Below are positions 32,330 to 43,830 of a stretch of DNA of 64,000 bases, piece after piece; the stretch's first letter is position 1; each line of letters starts with the position of its first letter. Both the position numbers and the translations under genes were made by a program. The notes below the pieces were generated by a model. It was not told where the DNA came from. It saw only the letters and a program-made list of their open reading frames with translations, and made no database searches. This stretch comes from Sipunculus nudus (Eukaryota > Annelida > Sipuncula > Golfingiida > Sipunculidae), in contig CM049312.1 in assembly GCA_026874595.1 (NCBI GenBank), positions 73,690,429 to 73,754,428 on the forward strand, in the 5' to 3' direction.

Positions 32330-33286
32330 TTTTAGCTCAGCTGACTATAAATAATCTGAGCTATAGTGATGGTCCTTTGTCCGTCGTCCGTCCGGCCGGC
32401 CTTTAAAAGGGCACGTTTTTAAAACATTGGACCTACGAATCCCAAATTCTTCATACAGTTAGATATCCCAAAGTTTCCTACCAAACCAAAAAAATAGGTC
32501 ACTGCGACTTCGTTCCTTTGAGAAATTAAGAGAAACCTCCGTTATCCAGGAATTTATTTTGTTACACTTCAAAACAGTCCACTTTTAAAACCACTGGTGT
32601 TATTGTATTCATGTTTTTTATAATCATCCCTGCATATGTTTCCAAAAAACTAGGTTAATATTGCGTAAATTATTGAAGTTTTAGGCTCAATCATTCTATG
32701 TCAAAATCAAGATATATATTATTTAGCATAACAGATAATTGCTGAAGATAGAAACTTTTTTACAAGGAAATAACTTATATTCAACTTATAATAAAGATTC
32801 AATTATATACCAGAAATCAGATAAAAATTGTATTAAGTTATTAGCATAATTATAAAATAAGTACCTTAAATTTGGCCCAACTTGAAGCTTGGCACATATA
32901 TTTCCTATAAGCACTGTTGATTTGATTTTCACAGCATGTACACATAAGGATTTAATCTATTAAAATCTGAAATTTGAAAATACAAGCTCTAAAATAAGGC
33001 TAGAATTTTTAGAGCCTTTTATGGTAATCACTTGCTTCGTCAAGCAGCCCGCTTTGGTCACTGGAGGTCTTTCAGTGCAGCTCTCTCTGCTTATCTGATT
33101 TGTAAATGGTCACTTGGGAGCAGGGGTCACAGGTGTATAGTTATTTTCATATTTCATCCCCCCCCCCCCCCCCCCCCCCCGCTGTCGAACCCATGCACCT
33201 GTGGACTTGTTCATTTGTTATATAGCAATTATATAAGGATTTAATCATGAGAAATAATAAGTGTAATACAAAAGTAGGTTCTAATT

Positions 33287-33336
<50 letters not shown>

Positions 33337-33600
33337 CTCCTCCCTCCCTCCATCAAGACATTAATAACATTAACACATTTTGCGTTGGTCAAATGTATCC
33401 TTTCATATATAACTCTTAGGCAAATAAGAATTGATATAGTCCATTAACATTGCACAATTTTAGTTCGCAAAATATATATTTTATATTTGATTATCACCAA
33501 TAAGCAGGACCAATTAGCAAACAGAATTTGCATTAGCTAAAATTTTCCAAAAGTCAACTGAGCGACATGACCCATGAGTCCCTTGTTTCAATATGTTTAT
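32330..33600 (+). repeat. Dispersed bivalve-type repeat, decayed
   Basis: The left end has TTTAGCTCAGCTGACTATAA and a CCGTCGTCCGTCCGG tract; the right end has CAACTGAGCGACATGACCCA and CCCTTGTTTC. The same pair of ends frames the array at 54,685-56,240. Between them are a poly-C run (33,159-33,180) and a (CT)n run (33,292-33,333). This looks like one non-autonomous element family. Confidence 0.5.
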
Positions 33601-34800
33601 CCATCCGTGCAGATGTTAGTTCAAGGTTTCTCACCCCTACTCTCACACACAAGTTAATCACAAGGCAGAACACAGAAAGAAATGGCGCGGCAAAAAAGTA
33701 AGTAGCGTGCGGGAGGTCTTATGAACGATTAAAATTAGCTGTCCCTGTAAAAGCACAATACTCATAATAATTACTTGACACGCTTGGTTACATTCACATC
33801 CTCATTTCCGTTATGCATCAACTTTTGTTATTTATTTATCATACAATATATAGCCAATGGGGTTAGGAGGCTGAAGGTGATAAATGGACGGGTCCATCGC
33901 GGCTGGTTACTTACCTTAAGTTTACAAACATATTCTTTATATTTACTTTGACGAAAATTTGAGGCTAACAGTGTGGTGTATATTTCGGGCTTATATCAAC
34001 TGAAGCAGAGTTTCATCAAAAGTAAATATATAATATGGATGCGGTTACCTTACAGTAAAATTCCCTTTCGAGGAGAAAATTAAACTTCGAGATAAAAATC
34101 ATGTACTTTATATTTACCTTAAGGTAAACTCGACGTTCAGCGTGTGCGCATATTTCATGTTTATATTAGTTTAAGCAAAGTTTCATAAAAAAGTAAATGT
34201 AGGAGATCGGTGAAGTTTACTTCAGATTAAAATTCCTTTAAAATAGACACTTAAACATCAAGCTGTACAAAGTAAAATTTAGTGTATTGGTGCGTTTAAC
34301 TTCAGATGTCGTTTACTTTTGACTCCTTTATTAAGTGAAATATAAACACCGAGTGACTTTATAAATATACTGCACGTATAGCTTTTCGCAGAGGTGAGAC
34401 GGTATCGCGTTTTATATTTCAAATTAATGTAAGTGTAATTATATAAGTATACCGATGCATATTATCGATTCGGTAGGAGATCAGACATGGAAAGGTCTGG
34501 TTTTACATTAAAACTAGTTTATTTGTGTAACCTCATAAAGTTAACACTAACACAGAATCTCATAAGGTCCGTTATATCCATATGAATGTACTTTCGTACT
34601 CGGAGCTGTCCGTAACCGAATTACCTCTCATAGTTCTTCTTTTGTCATTGTAACCCCTCCCTACCACTTACCCTTTCTAAGTCAAGTGGCCACAGGCCCG
34701 CTGGTGATGGGTTATCGGATTAATGGATATGGCTGATCAGCTAACCCTGGTGACATAGCGAGGCGCACGGCGTTACACACGTTTGCTTTATAGTCGTATC
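33601..34800. other. Non-coding stretch
   Basis: No gene recognised. Loosely repeated phrases such as AAAGTAAATATA and TTCCTTTCGAGG-like segments suggest very old tandem sequence at 33,950-34,330, too diverged to delimit. Confidence 0.4.
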
Positions 34801-36300
34801 TCTGTCCCATGAGCCATATCAAATTGTTGAGGTTCTTATACTGTTAAAATGAATCTCTTGACCATTCAATTTTAAAATGTTCACCTAAGGACTCCAACCT
34901 TGGTAACTTATTTCTACTTAATACTTATATTAAGCATGATAAATTTGCATAAAAGGCCAGCTTTCGAAACCCGGTTCAGCCTATATATACCCATGTATAT
35001 TTACCGGGTATGTGCGATATGTAAAAAACATGCTAAACACTAAAATCTTGAGGTTCATTTACTGGTAAAGTGAATTTTCGTACCCTAAATTCGAACTCAG
35101 GGATAAATTATTTAAACATTTTCAAAATTCTAGCTCAAATTTAATACCTAACAATGGAAGGAAAGGAAGTTTGCCTACAATTAGCCTTGTATAAGTTGGA
35201 AAAGCCCTGTTTGGCCACAAATTCTGAACTGTTTACACTATGAAACCGTAATTAAGCATCATGTATATTTTGATGAGATAAATTACTATCCTAAATTTAA
35301 AAAAAAAGCAAAGATTTTAATATCCGCTTCAGCCTTTACCCATGTATAAACCAGGTAAGTACAACATGAAATATCTTGCCTCATACCAAAATTCTGAGGT
35401 TCTCATACTGTCAAAATGAATTTTTGTACCAAGAATTTGACCTCGGTGATAAATTATTTCGTAATATTCTTGACATTCCGGTGCAAATTTAAGAACCAAA
35501 CTGGAATAAAGGGATTCTGCATGCATACAGCTTTGATCAAGCTGGTAAATACTTTTTAGCCACAACTGCTTATCCTTTAACACTATAAAACTACCTTTTC
35601 ATGTATGTTCTAAGTGAGGTGTATTCCCATCCAAAATTTCAGCCCTTTACATATAAGACCCTAAAATTTAGGTAAAGGGGATTGTTCCTGTTGAAGATGC
35701 ATGTTTAAAGCTAGGAAATAACATTTTTGATCATTCACCTTGAAAATATTCACCTAAAGACCTCAAACTTGGTAACTTTAATGGTAGTATAATTATTATA
35801 TAAAGCACAACAAATTTAAAAAAACCCGACTTTAAAACCCGGTTCAGCCTGTACCCATATATATTCACCCGGTAAGTGAGATTTGTGCTTAACAATCATA
35901 CCACATACCAAAACACTGAGGATCTTATACTGTAAAATAAATTTTGGTACCATGGATTTGCCCTCAGAGATAAAACATGTAAGCAAATTCTACATTTTAT
36001 CATGTTGACATCATATATGTTGTAAGTCACATGTATTGTCACAGACAAAAGCGGGTTCAGCCTAAAATCATGTATATTAACCCAGTATGTGCGATATGTT
36101 GAAACCATGCCACATTTCAACATGCCACATACCAGCATTCCTAGGTAATTACTCCATTGAACTGAATTAAGGTAGAATAAATTTTGTATGAGATTAGTAT
36201 TATTTTAAAATGTTGCTAGCGTCTAACTGAAATTTAAAACCTTAAAATGGAAGCCTTGTAAAAACGGGAAACCCCTATTGGTAGCTAATATAGGGGCCCA
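34800..36300. repeat. Degenerate tandem repeat with GGTTCAGCCT core
   Basis: At least four diverged copies of a block around CGGTTCAGCCT...ACCCATGTATAT...CCGGTAtGTGCGATATG are found near 34,970, 35,325, 35,845 and 36,055. Shared companions include TTGAGGTTCTTATACTG and GGGATAAATTATTT. Spacing is irregular (about 210-520 bp), consistent with an old tandem array eroded by deletions. Confidence 0.6.
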
Positions 36301-36899
36301 ATAACCTATAAAGCATGTTGAATTAACACGCAAAATAGCTTCTTCCTTTCAAATAAATCTGTACCTCCCCAAATATTGCCTTGAACTCGTTAATTGACTT
36401 GCTAAAAACAATGGACCGGGCGCGATCAAATGTGTCAACATAAACACAACGCGTGGGGCCGTGTGCATCGCGGAGCGATAACACGTGTCATTCAGGAGAT
36501 GCCCTGACTGACTTGGCCCATAAATAAGTAATACATATTCCCGCTGGCTAAAACACCGCGTGTTGTGGCTCCCAATCGGCCTTCCGGTCAGGTGGCCTTG
36601 TTATGGTAAAAAGACACACGTGAACTGTATACCAACACGCAGAGCCATAACAAGGTGTTAAACAGCCGTATGTGAAGTACTGAGACTGTGCTTGGATGGT
36701 TTTGCTGGAAACTTGTATAAAGCAAAACTGAACTGACAGTTTGAACGAACAGGCATAATATTGCTCCTGATTAGGACCCTTTAACTTTCTGCACTGGGAA
36801 ACTACGTATCGACAACATGCAATCCACTGTGAGATATAAATGTATTCCAAATTCCAGGCCTTTAGATTACTTTTAAAACTTCAATATTTAAAGCGATTT

Positions 36900-37530
36900 T
36901 TGCTCACTTGACTGAAAGCCATGAGTTGATTATGACAATATTGGACCATATTATGTGTGTGCATGCAGGCAAAATGCAGTGCCTGTTATCAAATATCTCA
37001 GGAATGGCTGCACCTATATATCAGTTAAAATGTTTATAGTAGTAATATTGGTTATGGACTGGTGAGTATACGTTATGTAAGCTGTATGTGGTACTACGTG
37101 TGTTGATCATTCCCATTCAAATTAATCCCAGGTAAAATAGAAAATATGACAATTCAGCTTTCTTATACCATTGCTAACTATTTATCACAGGGGTTATAAA
37201 AATGAGTATGAATTGAGCTGATTTTTTTAATGTTGTCTTTATCGAACTTTAAGTTTTGATGATTATAGGTGTATACATTCATAATGTTTTGTCTGTTACC
37301 CGATATCTCAGGAACTGCTGTCGCCATGAGCGAATTTGAATTCCCAAATTTGAACTATAATAAAATTGAAAATAATCTTGATTATTTCTTTTTGAATGTT
37401 GTCTTTTTCGAACTTTAAATTTTGATGATTACAGGTGTCTACATACATTATGTTATCTCGGTTACCTGATATCTCAAAATATGGTGCCGCCATTAGTTTC
37501 TTTGATCAAAATCATCTTTTCAACTTCTGC
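36900..37530. repeat. Degenerate repeat with TATCTCAGGAA core
   Basis: Three related blocks (GTTATCAAATATCTCAGGAATGG, GTTACCCGATATCTCAGGAAC and GGTTACCTGATATCTCAA) near 36,985, 37,296 and 37,460. They are flanked by TTGCTCACTTGACTGA on the left and CCCACTCAAGTCAGAA, its approximate inverse, on the right. Confidence 0.5.
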
Positions 37531-37739
37531 CCACTCAAGTCAGAAATGTAAGCAGAGAGTTTTACTTGGGCCTTAACTATACATATATAGTAGAATTTGG
37601 TGAGAATTAATCAGTTTTAAAATGACAGCTGCATGGAACCTTAAATTTTGTGTATTGTGGTATCTGATGCTTTTTGTGATTGCTTAAAAAATGAAAGGTC
37701 CGTTACCAAATATTGAAAATGTGAATTGTACGATTATGA

Positions 37740-37880
37740 ATACTACAGTTGAAGCAACTAATGTTGATCTATTTTCTGTGAAACAAAATTGCATATTCCT
37801 GTGAACCAAAATGGTATATATTTGGAGCCACTTATGTTGAGTTATTTTCTGTGAACTAAAATATCATATTCCACTCTTTC
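37740..37880. repeat. Short tandem duplication of about 80 bp
   Basis: Two copies of a segment with ATGTTGAtcTATTTTCTGTGAA and CAAAAT-ATATTCC, in tandem. No function seen. Confidence 0.55.
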
Positions 37881-40200
37881 TTAAAAGTATTTAGATTTTA
37901 GCTTTATGTGTCACCAGATATGCTGGACTACAGTTGAAATGGTATTTTAGTGTCACTGGGTACACCGCTTTCAGTCAGTTTCACAAGTAGAAACGCTTGG
38001 GTAGACGCCATATTGCCGCTGTGTTTGTTCGAGTGACCGTTGTCCCGGGCAATGGTATAATTGCAATGACGTATTTCGTGGCTCAAAATCAGTTGAGCGT
38101 CAAATGGCCTACCAGCAACTTGTTTTATTTTAATTTATAGATTGTTAAACCATTAAAAAGCATTCACTTTGATTTTTTTCACCTTAAGACACTTAAATGT
38201 ATGTACACTTTATGGTAGCTTACAGAATATCAGTGGAGCCTATCTTTACACAAACAGGCGCGGATACATGCATGATTTTATCTAACGTCAAATGTCTAAA
38301 TTTAGGCCCAGACATATATATACAGGGATAGTAACACTTCGAACTTTTCCGTTGGGAAAGGCATTAAAACAGGTTTGCCTGTCCGCAGAAAGATTTGCCT
38401 TTCCGCTGAAGATGCATTTTACAATAATGTTAAACGTTCAGTCACATCTCTCTTACTGTAAACCTGATTCTGCTATATTACATGCACACCTGCATGCAAT
38501 AAGGACATAATGCTTAAAATAGTAACATTGTTAGAACAGAAACACAATTGTGTTGTAAAAAAAAAACAAAAAATGGCGCCTAAAGGCTGGAAAGTGTCAG
38601 ATATTATAGACCATTTTCGTCTGTCCCTCTATTAGCAATCTGTAAATAAAATGTAGACCTTTTCAGATTTGACAGGCGCGGGAAATTGTGCTTAACAGTG
38701 GGTTTATCAAAGCTAAGGACCAAGGCATCATGGATATTACTAACGGCAGACCTGGAAAAAAATTATGAAATCGTGACACAAAGCTTACTCGCATTGAGTG
38801 ATCATCCGTGAACACGCTTGTTGTAGAGGGGCAAATGTAAAAAAAATCTGGAACTGAATGTTAATTTTCTATATTCTATATTCTGTTGATTCAGAGTTCT
38901 TGGGGCTCAAAAACTCTCCCTAGATTATTCTGAAATAAAAAAAACACTGTTTTGGAACGGAAATCTACATTTCACTTCAAAATATTGTTGTGTAATATTT
39001 GAGGTTTAACTATTTTGGTTCCAGTGGCTGCCATTTAGCAAACACGAGTAACGACAATCCACCAAACGTGTGATCATGGAAGCCCGTAGGTGTGACACGT
39101 GAATACAAAGGGTTTTTTTGTCAAGAAATTCATTCCTCAACATAAAAAAGTCAATATTACCACTTTATTCTAGCAACATCTTGTAGCCAAAGTAGTACTT
39201 GAATTTCAAGGCCGTAAGGTCAATTTTAATTTTTATATAAAGATTTATTTCTGGTCAGTAAATTCATTTCTTAACATAAAAAGTCAATCTGGCCACTATA
39301 TTTCAGGAACGCCTTGTAGGAAGAGTAACATTTGACATTCAAGGTCAAATTTCAAGGTCACAAGTTCAAATGTGGCCAAAATTTATTTATATCAATATGT
39401 TTAAATAAAGTTAAGAATCTTTCATAGTGACTAGTATTAATGAGATACTAGCTGCACCCGTGGAAAATCCACGGCTCTATCTGATGCATATTGTTGTAAT
39501 GAGCTGATAGGGACTAAACGACGGATATTTTAATCCTAAGGTTTTTGCAGGAACTTTTGTCATTTGTTTCACTTATATGATATAAAGATTACTTCTGCTA
39601 GAACTCTCCAAAAACACCCTCCCCCAAAATATCAACATAGAAAGAAAAATTATTCCAGATGTCACACACAAAAAATAAATTTTGGAAAGAGACGTGAGGC
39701 ATAAACAGGGTGTACGAATTTTTAAGTAAGAAGTTTTTTTTCCGATGAACAAAATAGGTCCGACAGCTTTATTGCTTGGGAAATATCGTAGATATAACAA
39801 TTGTATAAAGAAGCATTCCACCATGAAATTATATGAAAAATGCTTTGTATTAGTTGCAGTTCATGCGACATCGTGAAACACGATGTATGTTCAGTGTAGT
39901 CAGTTGAGGGTATAGTCTAAGGCATGTTAACAGACACATGCGTTATTTGTAAACACGTGCATATTTCGTTGAAGTCTCTTGTACGCGGAACGTATAGCTG
40001 CCAATGTGAAAAAGATAGGCCCAGAAAAAATATATTCCAACAGTCTTAAATTTTGGTTTAAGTACTGTAAATTTTCATGGAATAAGCAGGTCTGAAGCAA
40101 AATTGACAATTCTCCAAGATAAAAAGAAAGCAGGTTGATATATTAATGAAAGCATTTGGCAAAGAAACCACTTCAGCCTTGGTTCTGTCTGTCAGCAAAG
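37881..40200. other. Non-coding stretch with a TCAAGGTCA-type repeat
   Basis: No gene recognised. A degenerate repeat with a unit of about 125 bp (AAATTCATTTCTTAACATAAAAAGTCAAT and AAGGTCAAATTT) occupies about 39,120-39,380. Confidence 0.45.
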
Positions 40201-41610
40201 TTAGCAAAATGTAATATACAGATTTTGCTGAAAAAAATGTAGAGGGGTAAAGTAAAACTGCATCCGTAATCGATAACATTTTTGGAGGTAATCGGAATCA
40301 TCATAATATATTTTTCCTTAATTGCCATAATCACAATTCAACAAAGGAATAAAATAAGGAGCTATTCATTTGTCCCCGAGTAGAAGCAGCCCATTCGTAT
40401 GCAGTTGTTCTGCCACTCGCCTGGTGAACCCGTGTTTCTGAGCCTTGACTGTGTTTCACATGAAACATGCAGGTATGAACAAACGAGTGAATAGTTGATT
40501 CTGGCGGGTGTTACAAAGTCCCCAAGAGATTGAGGATCTTTAGAAGTGTGTGCAATCCCCCCCCCCCCAGGGCTAAAAAATCAACATACCTGTAAACCTA
40601 TAAAACGGTGATCGTGTAAAGGGTCTAAGCTCTTTGTGTCCACTCAATGGAAAAGTGCTTCCTATTAACAGATTCATGTGGACATAGGTATCCGCGCTTG
40701 AATTTAAAAATCCTGACTTCCTTTTGATAGAGTAAAATTCCTTTACAGGTAATATAATAGAAATGGGGTTCAGTGGGGAATTACATGTCGCCTCCTGAAA
40801 AAGCGTGACAGGCGAAAAATGTTTTGCTGAACATTTGTAGAGGGTTAGGGTAAAGATATATCAATAGTCCATTTCATTTAGGAGGTAATAAGAATCACCA
40901 CAATATATATTTTCTTATAAACCATTTTGAAAAAGGACCATTCCTTTGTCCCTGTGTCGAAGCCACCCATTCGTATTTATTTGTTCTGCCACTCCATGGT
41001 GAACTCGTGTTACTGAAGCATGACAATGTTCATACATGAAACGCATACACGTGAACACATGACTGATGTTAAAGGAGATTCTGGTGGAGGTCTGTAAGCC
41101 CTGATTACAGATTCTGGGTTGTTATCAATTTAAAGATGTACTGGTGATATTTTTTTTTCATGTTTCACCGTCCCTACAGACAACGGATCTGAACAAATAT
41201 ATGTAAACCCCCCGGACTTGGCCGAACTTTTGAAACCGTGGTTATCATGGAAAGATATTTTTGAATGTAAAAAATTCAACATACCTGTAACCCATAAAAA
41301 ATTGTCAAACGGTGGTCACATGTTGACCAAACTGAAAAGCCCTTGCATTGAAAGCGGAGTCATGCGGTCTTTGGATTAAAAAACTTTACTTCCTTTTGAG
41401 AGAGAAAATTCCTTTAGAGGCGTTACAATGGATATCGGGGATCAATGGGAATTAAAGTGGACCCGCGTGACCGCTAATTGCATGGAAATGCCTTTTGGGC
41501 AGGACATGCGCTCAATCCACGGTCTTAACAGGCCAGTGAAAATCCCCGAGGCGGATCCTGAAAAAGCGTCACAGGCGTGGAGAACCTTTCAGCACAAAAG
41601 AAATAGGGGC
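40200..41610. repeat. Diverged direct repeat with a unit of about 650-700 bp
   Basis: Ordered matching blocks link 40,220-40,830 with 40,840-41,600: GTAGAGGGG with GAGGTAATCGGAATCA, CATTTGTCCC with CCCATTCGTAT and GTTCTGCCACTC, CAACATACCTGTAAAC, CTTCCTTTTGATAGAG, and CTGAAAAAGCGTGACAGGCG. Identity is low. The second unit carries extra GC-richer sequence (41,428-41,616). Confidence 0.65.
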
Positions 41611-41616
41611 ACCTAA
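41428..41616 (+). other. Short GC-richer open frame, function unknown
   Basis: A 62-codon frame with an ATG start and protein-like content (WELKWTRVTANCMEMPFGQ, later KIPEADPEKASQAWRTFQ) inside the second unit of a direct repeat. Its base composition stands out from the AT-rich flanks. No domain recognised. The first repeat unit lacks most of this stretch, keeping only its GAAAAAGCGT-type end. It may be a captured coding fragment or chance. Confidence 0.25.
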
Positions 41617-41989
41617 TTGGGAAATATTAAAATTATTAATTATTCAACTTAATAGGGCATAATCTTGCAAAATAAAACAAACTTGTCCTAGAAGAGCGCA
41701 CTACCGATACGTGTGCCAAATTTTGATAGTCTAATGAAAACGGATGCAGGTAAACCGTGGTCTAGAAAAAAGAATAACTCCGTATTAATTATATAGAAGA
41801 TATTTTCTAATCATGGAATAATTGGAAAATATGAAGAGTTTACATAAAAAATAGACGGCTATTTCTCTTTTATTGTTGGTTTTTTGCTTTATATGGATGC
41901 ATTTCATTGTCATTTTACATTAGGTTCTAATCTTAAGTAAAATTGATTTAATGATAACATGCATGTCTCTATAGGGATGGATCTGTTAG

Positions 41990-42660
41990 TTAGTCGGAGT
42001 CATCTTAGTTATTGGGATGAGGCATGCCCGTCGTTTGTTTATCTGCCCGTCTGGGAATTCAAACTCAGTGTCGTATATGTCGAATGTGACCTATATTCTC
42101 TGAGTTACGGTACAAAAACGTGTTTCAGCCCCTAGGAACCTAAGTTTCCAGACATTAAAGGTTCATACAGAAGAGATTTCTAAGGAACGGCTGGATGTAC
42201 TGCCATGAAATTCGGATTATTAATTGATCGTAAACGACCTGAACTGGTGGCGCCATCTATAATATTCCTGATAGTTTCAGGATGAAAGAAGGATCTGAAC
42301 TAGTGGCGCCACCTGTAATATTCCTAATAATTTGAGGATGAAAGATTACAACCATCAGGCAAAACTTCAACAGGACACATATTGTAACCATAAGACCCAG
42401 GAAGTTCATAATTCAGTTGCTGACATGTATTCATTGGTCATATCTGAAATACGGAAATTATGTAAATATGTCCTATATTCTCTGAATTAAGGGGTGAAAA
42501 CATGTCTAAAATAAAAAAAATAGTTCACAGGTATGTTTGAAAGGAGGGGAGGAAGCCTATTTAAGAGAAGGAAGGCTATTTAAAATGGGGTCATGGTCTT
42601 TTCTATGAGTGACCTTGACCTTCTTGAGTAGATCCCTTTTAGTTAAAAATAACACAAGGT
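41990..42660. repeat. Decayed 145-bp-type repeats (CCTATATTCTCTGA)
   Basis: Contains GTGACCTATATTCTCTGAGTTA and TGTCCTATATTCTCTGAATTA, and two tandem copies of a 60-bp segment with GGTGGCGCCA and AATATTCCTgATAgTTT at 42,240-42,350. It is related in phrase content to the array at 54,860-56,060. Confidence 0.5.
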
Positions 42661-42989
42661 ATTATATATCTCAAGAAAGGCTAGATGATTTGATCTGACA
42701 AATCATGGTTCCCACAATTAAAAAACAACTTTGTCTTGAAATGAAACTGGTGGTGCCACCTCTAGTCCTTTTGCTGTTTTACCCTGTTTAATACCCCCAT
42801 CACAATACTGTAAGCAGTATATAATTAAAGATGTTACCAACACTTTTGAGTTTGTGCACATGCATATGTATTGACCATATGATGTATCGTATTAAAATTG
42901 GTGTCAATACCTTTAATATAAGAGTAGCCTAGACCAATCAGAATTCTTAAATACCATCGATTGAATATAATCTAATTAAAAACTAGTGA

Positions 42990-43830
42990 CCTCAACCCAA
43001 ATCTTCCATTATTGTGAACACCATAACTTTTAGAATTCCACATAGTTTTTTCTTCCAACTTATTACACCAGTTATTTCAATGTAATTCACATTGGAGATT
43101 GAAAGCTGATAACCTTGAACTTCAAGGACAAATCTGCGGGAATATAGTACTGATTTTATGAACCCTTCAACTATTAAAGCAACAAGTGCCGCATAGTTTT
43201 CCTCAAATTTGACACGCCTTTGTTTTAAGTTCTCAAATACATCCAGAAACCTGTGACCTTGAAGTGGATGTTTGAGGCTACATCTGTGGAAATGTGTGAA
43301 TAATTTTAACGCACTTTATAAATTATATTTCTCAAATTAAACACAACTATTGTTTTAAACCAGTTCTTATAAGAGATTGAAAAATGGTGAATTTACCCTT
43401 GACCTTCAAGATCACATTTATGATAAAATTAGGATTTTTAACGCATATTTGTTCCTCAAGTTTGATACAGTTATTGTTTTAACCAACTTATTATGAGCCT
43501 GACATATGGCAAATTTAACCTTGACCTTCAAGATCGCATTTGTGCAAATATAGGATTTTTCACAAAAGTTTGATGTCCTACATAACTGTTTCTCAAATTT
43601 GATACAGTTATTGTTTTAACCAAGTTCTCAGATGAGTTTGAAACCTGCTGACCTTTATCTTAAATTACAAGGTCAAATCAGGCAAAATGTAGGATTACTG
43701 TGAACCCCATAACTTTTGAATAACATCATATTTCCCCCATCAGATTTGTTTCAACCAAATTCTTGAAGGAGTTTGAACACTTGTGACCTTGACCTTCAGG
43801 TTCGTGGTCAAATCTGCAGCATGTCATGTA
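42990..43830. repeat. Tandem repeat with CTTGACCTTCAAG core
   Basis: Six or so degenerate units of about 120-135 bp carrying GACCTTGAcCTTCAAG, CTCAAATTTGATACAG, TTATTGTTTTAACCAA and GAGTTTGAAACC. This is the same style as the 135-bp arrays near 11,400 and 51,900 but a different sequence. Confidence 0.7.

Noticed and set aside
33147-33392. Minus-strand frame with RERERERE and glycine runs
   Set aside because: Pure low-complexity translation of the (CT)n and poly-C tracts.
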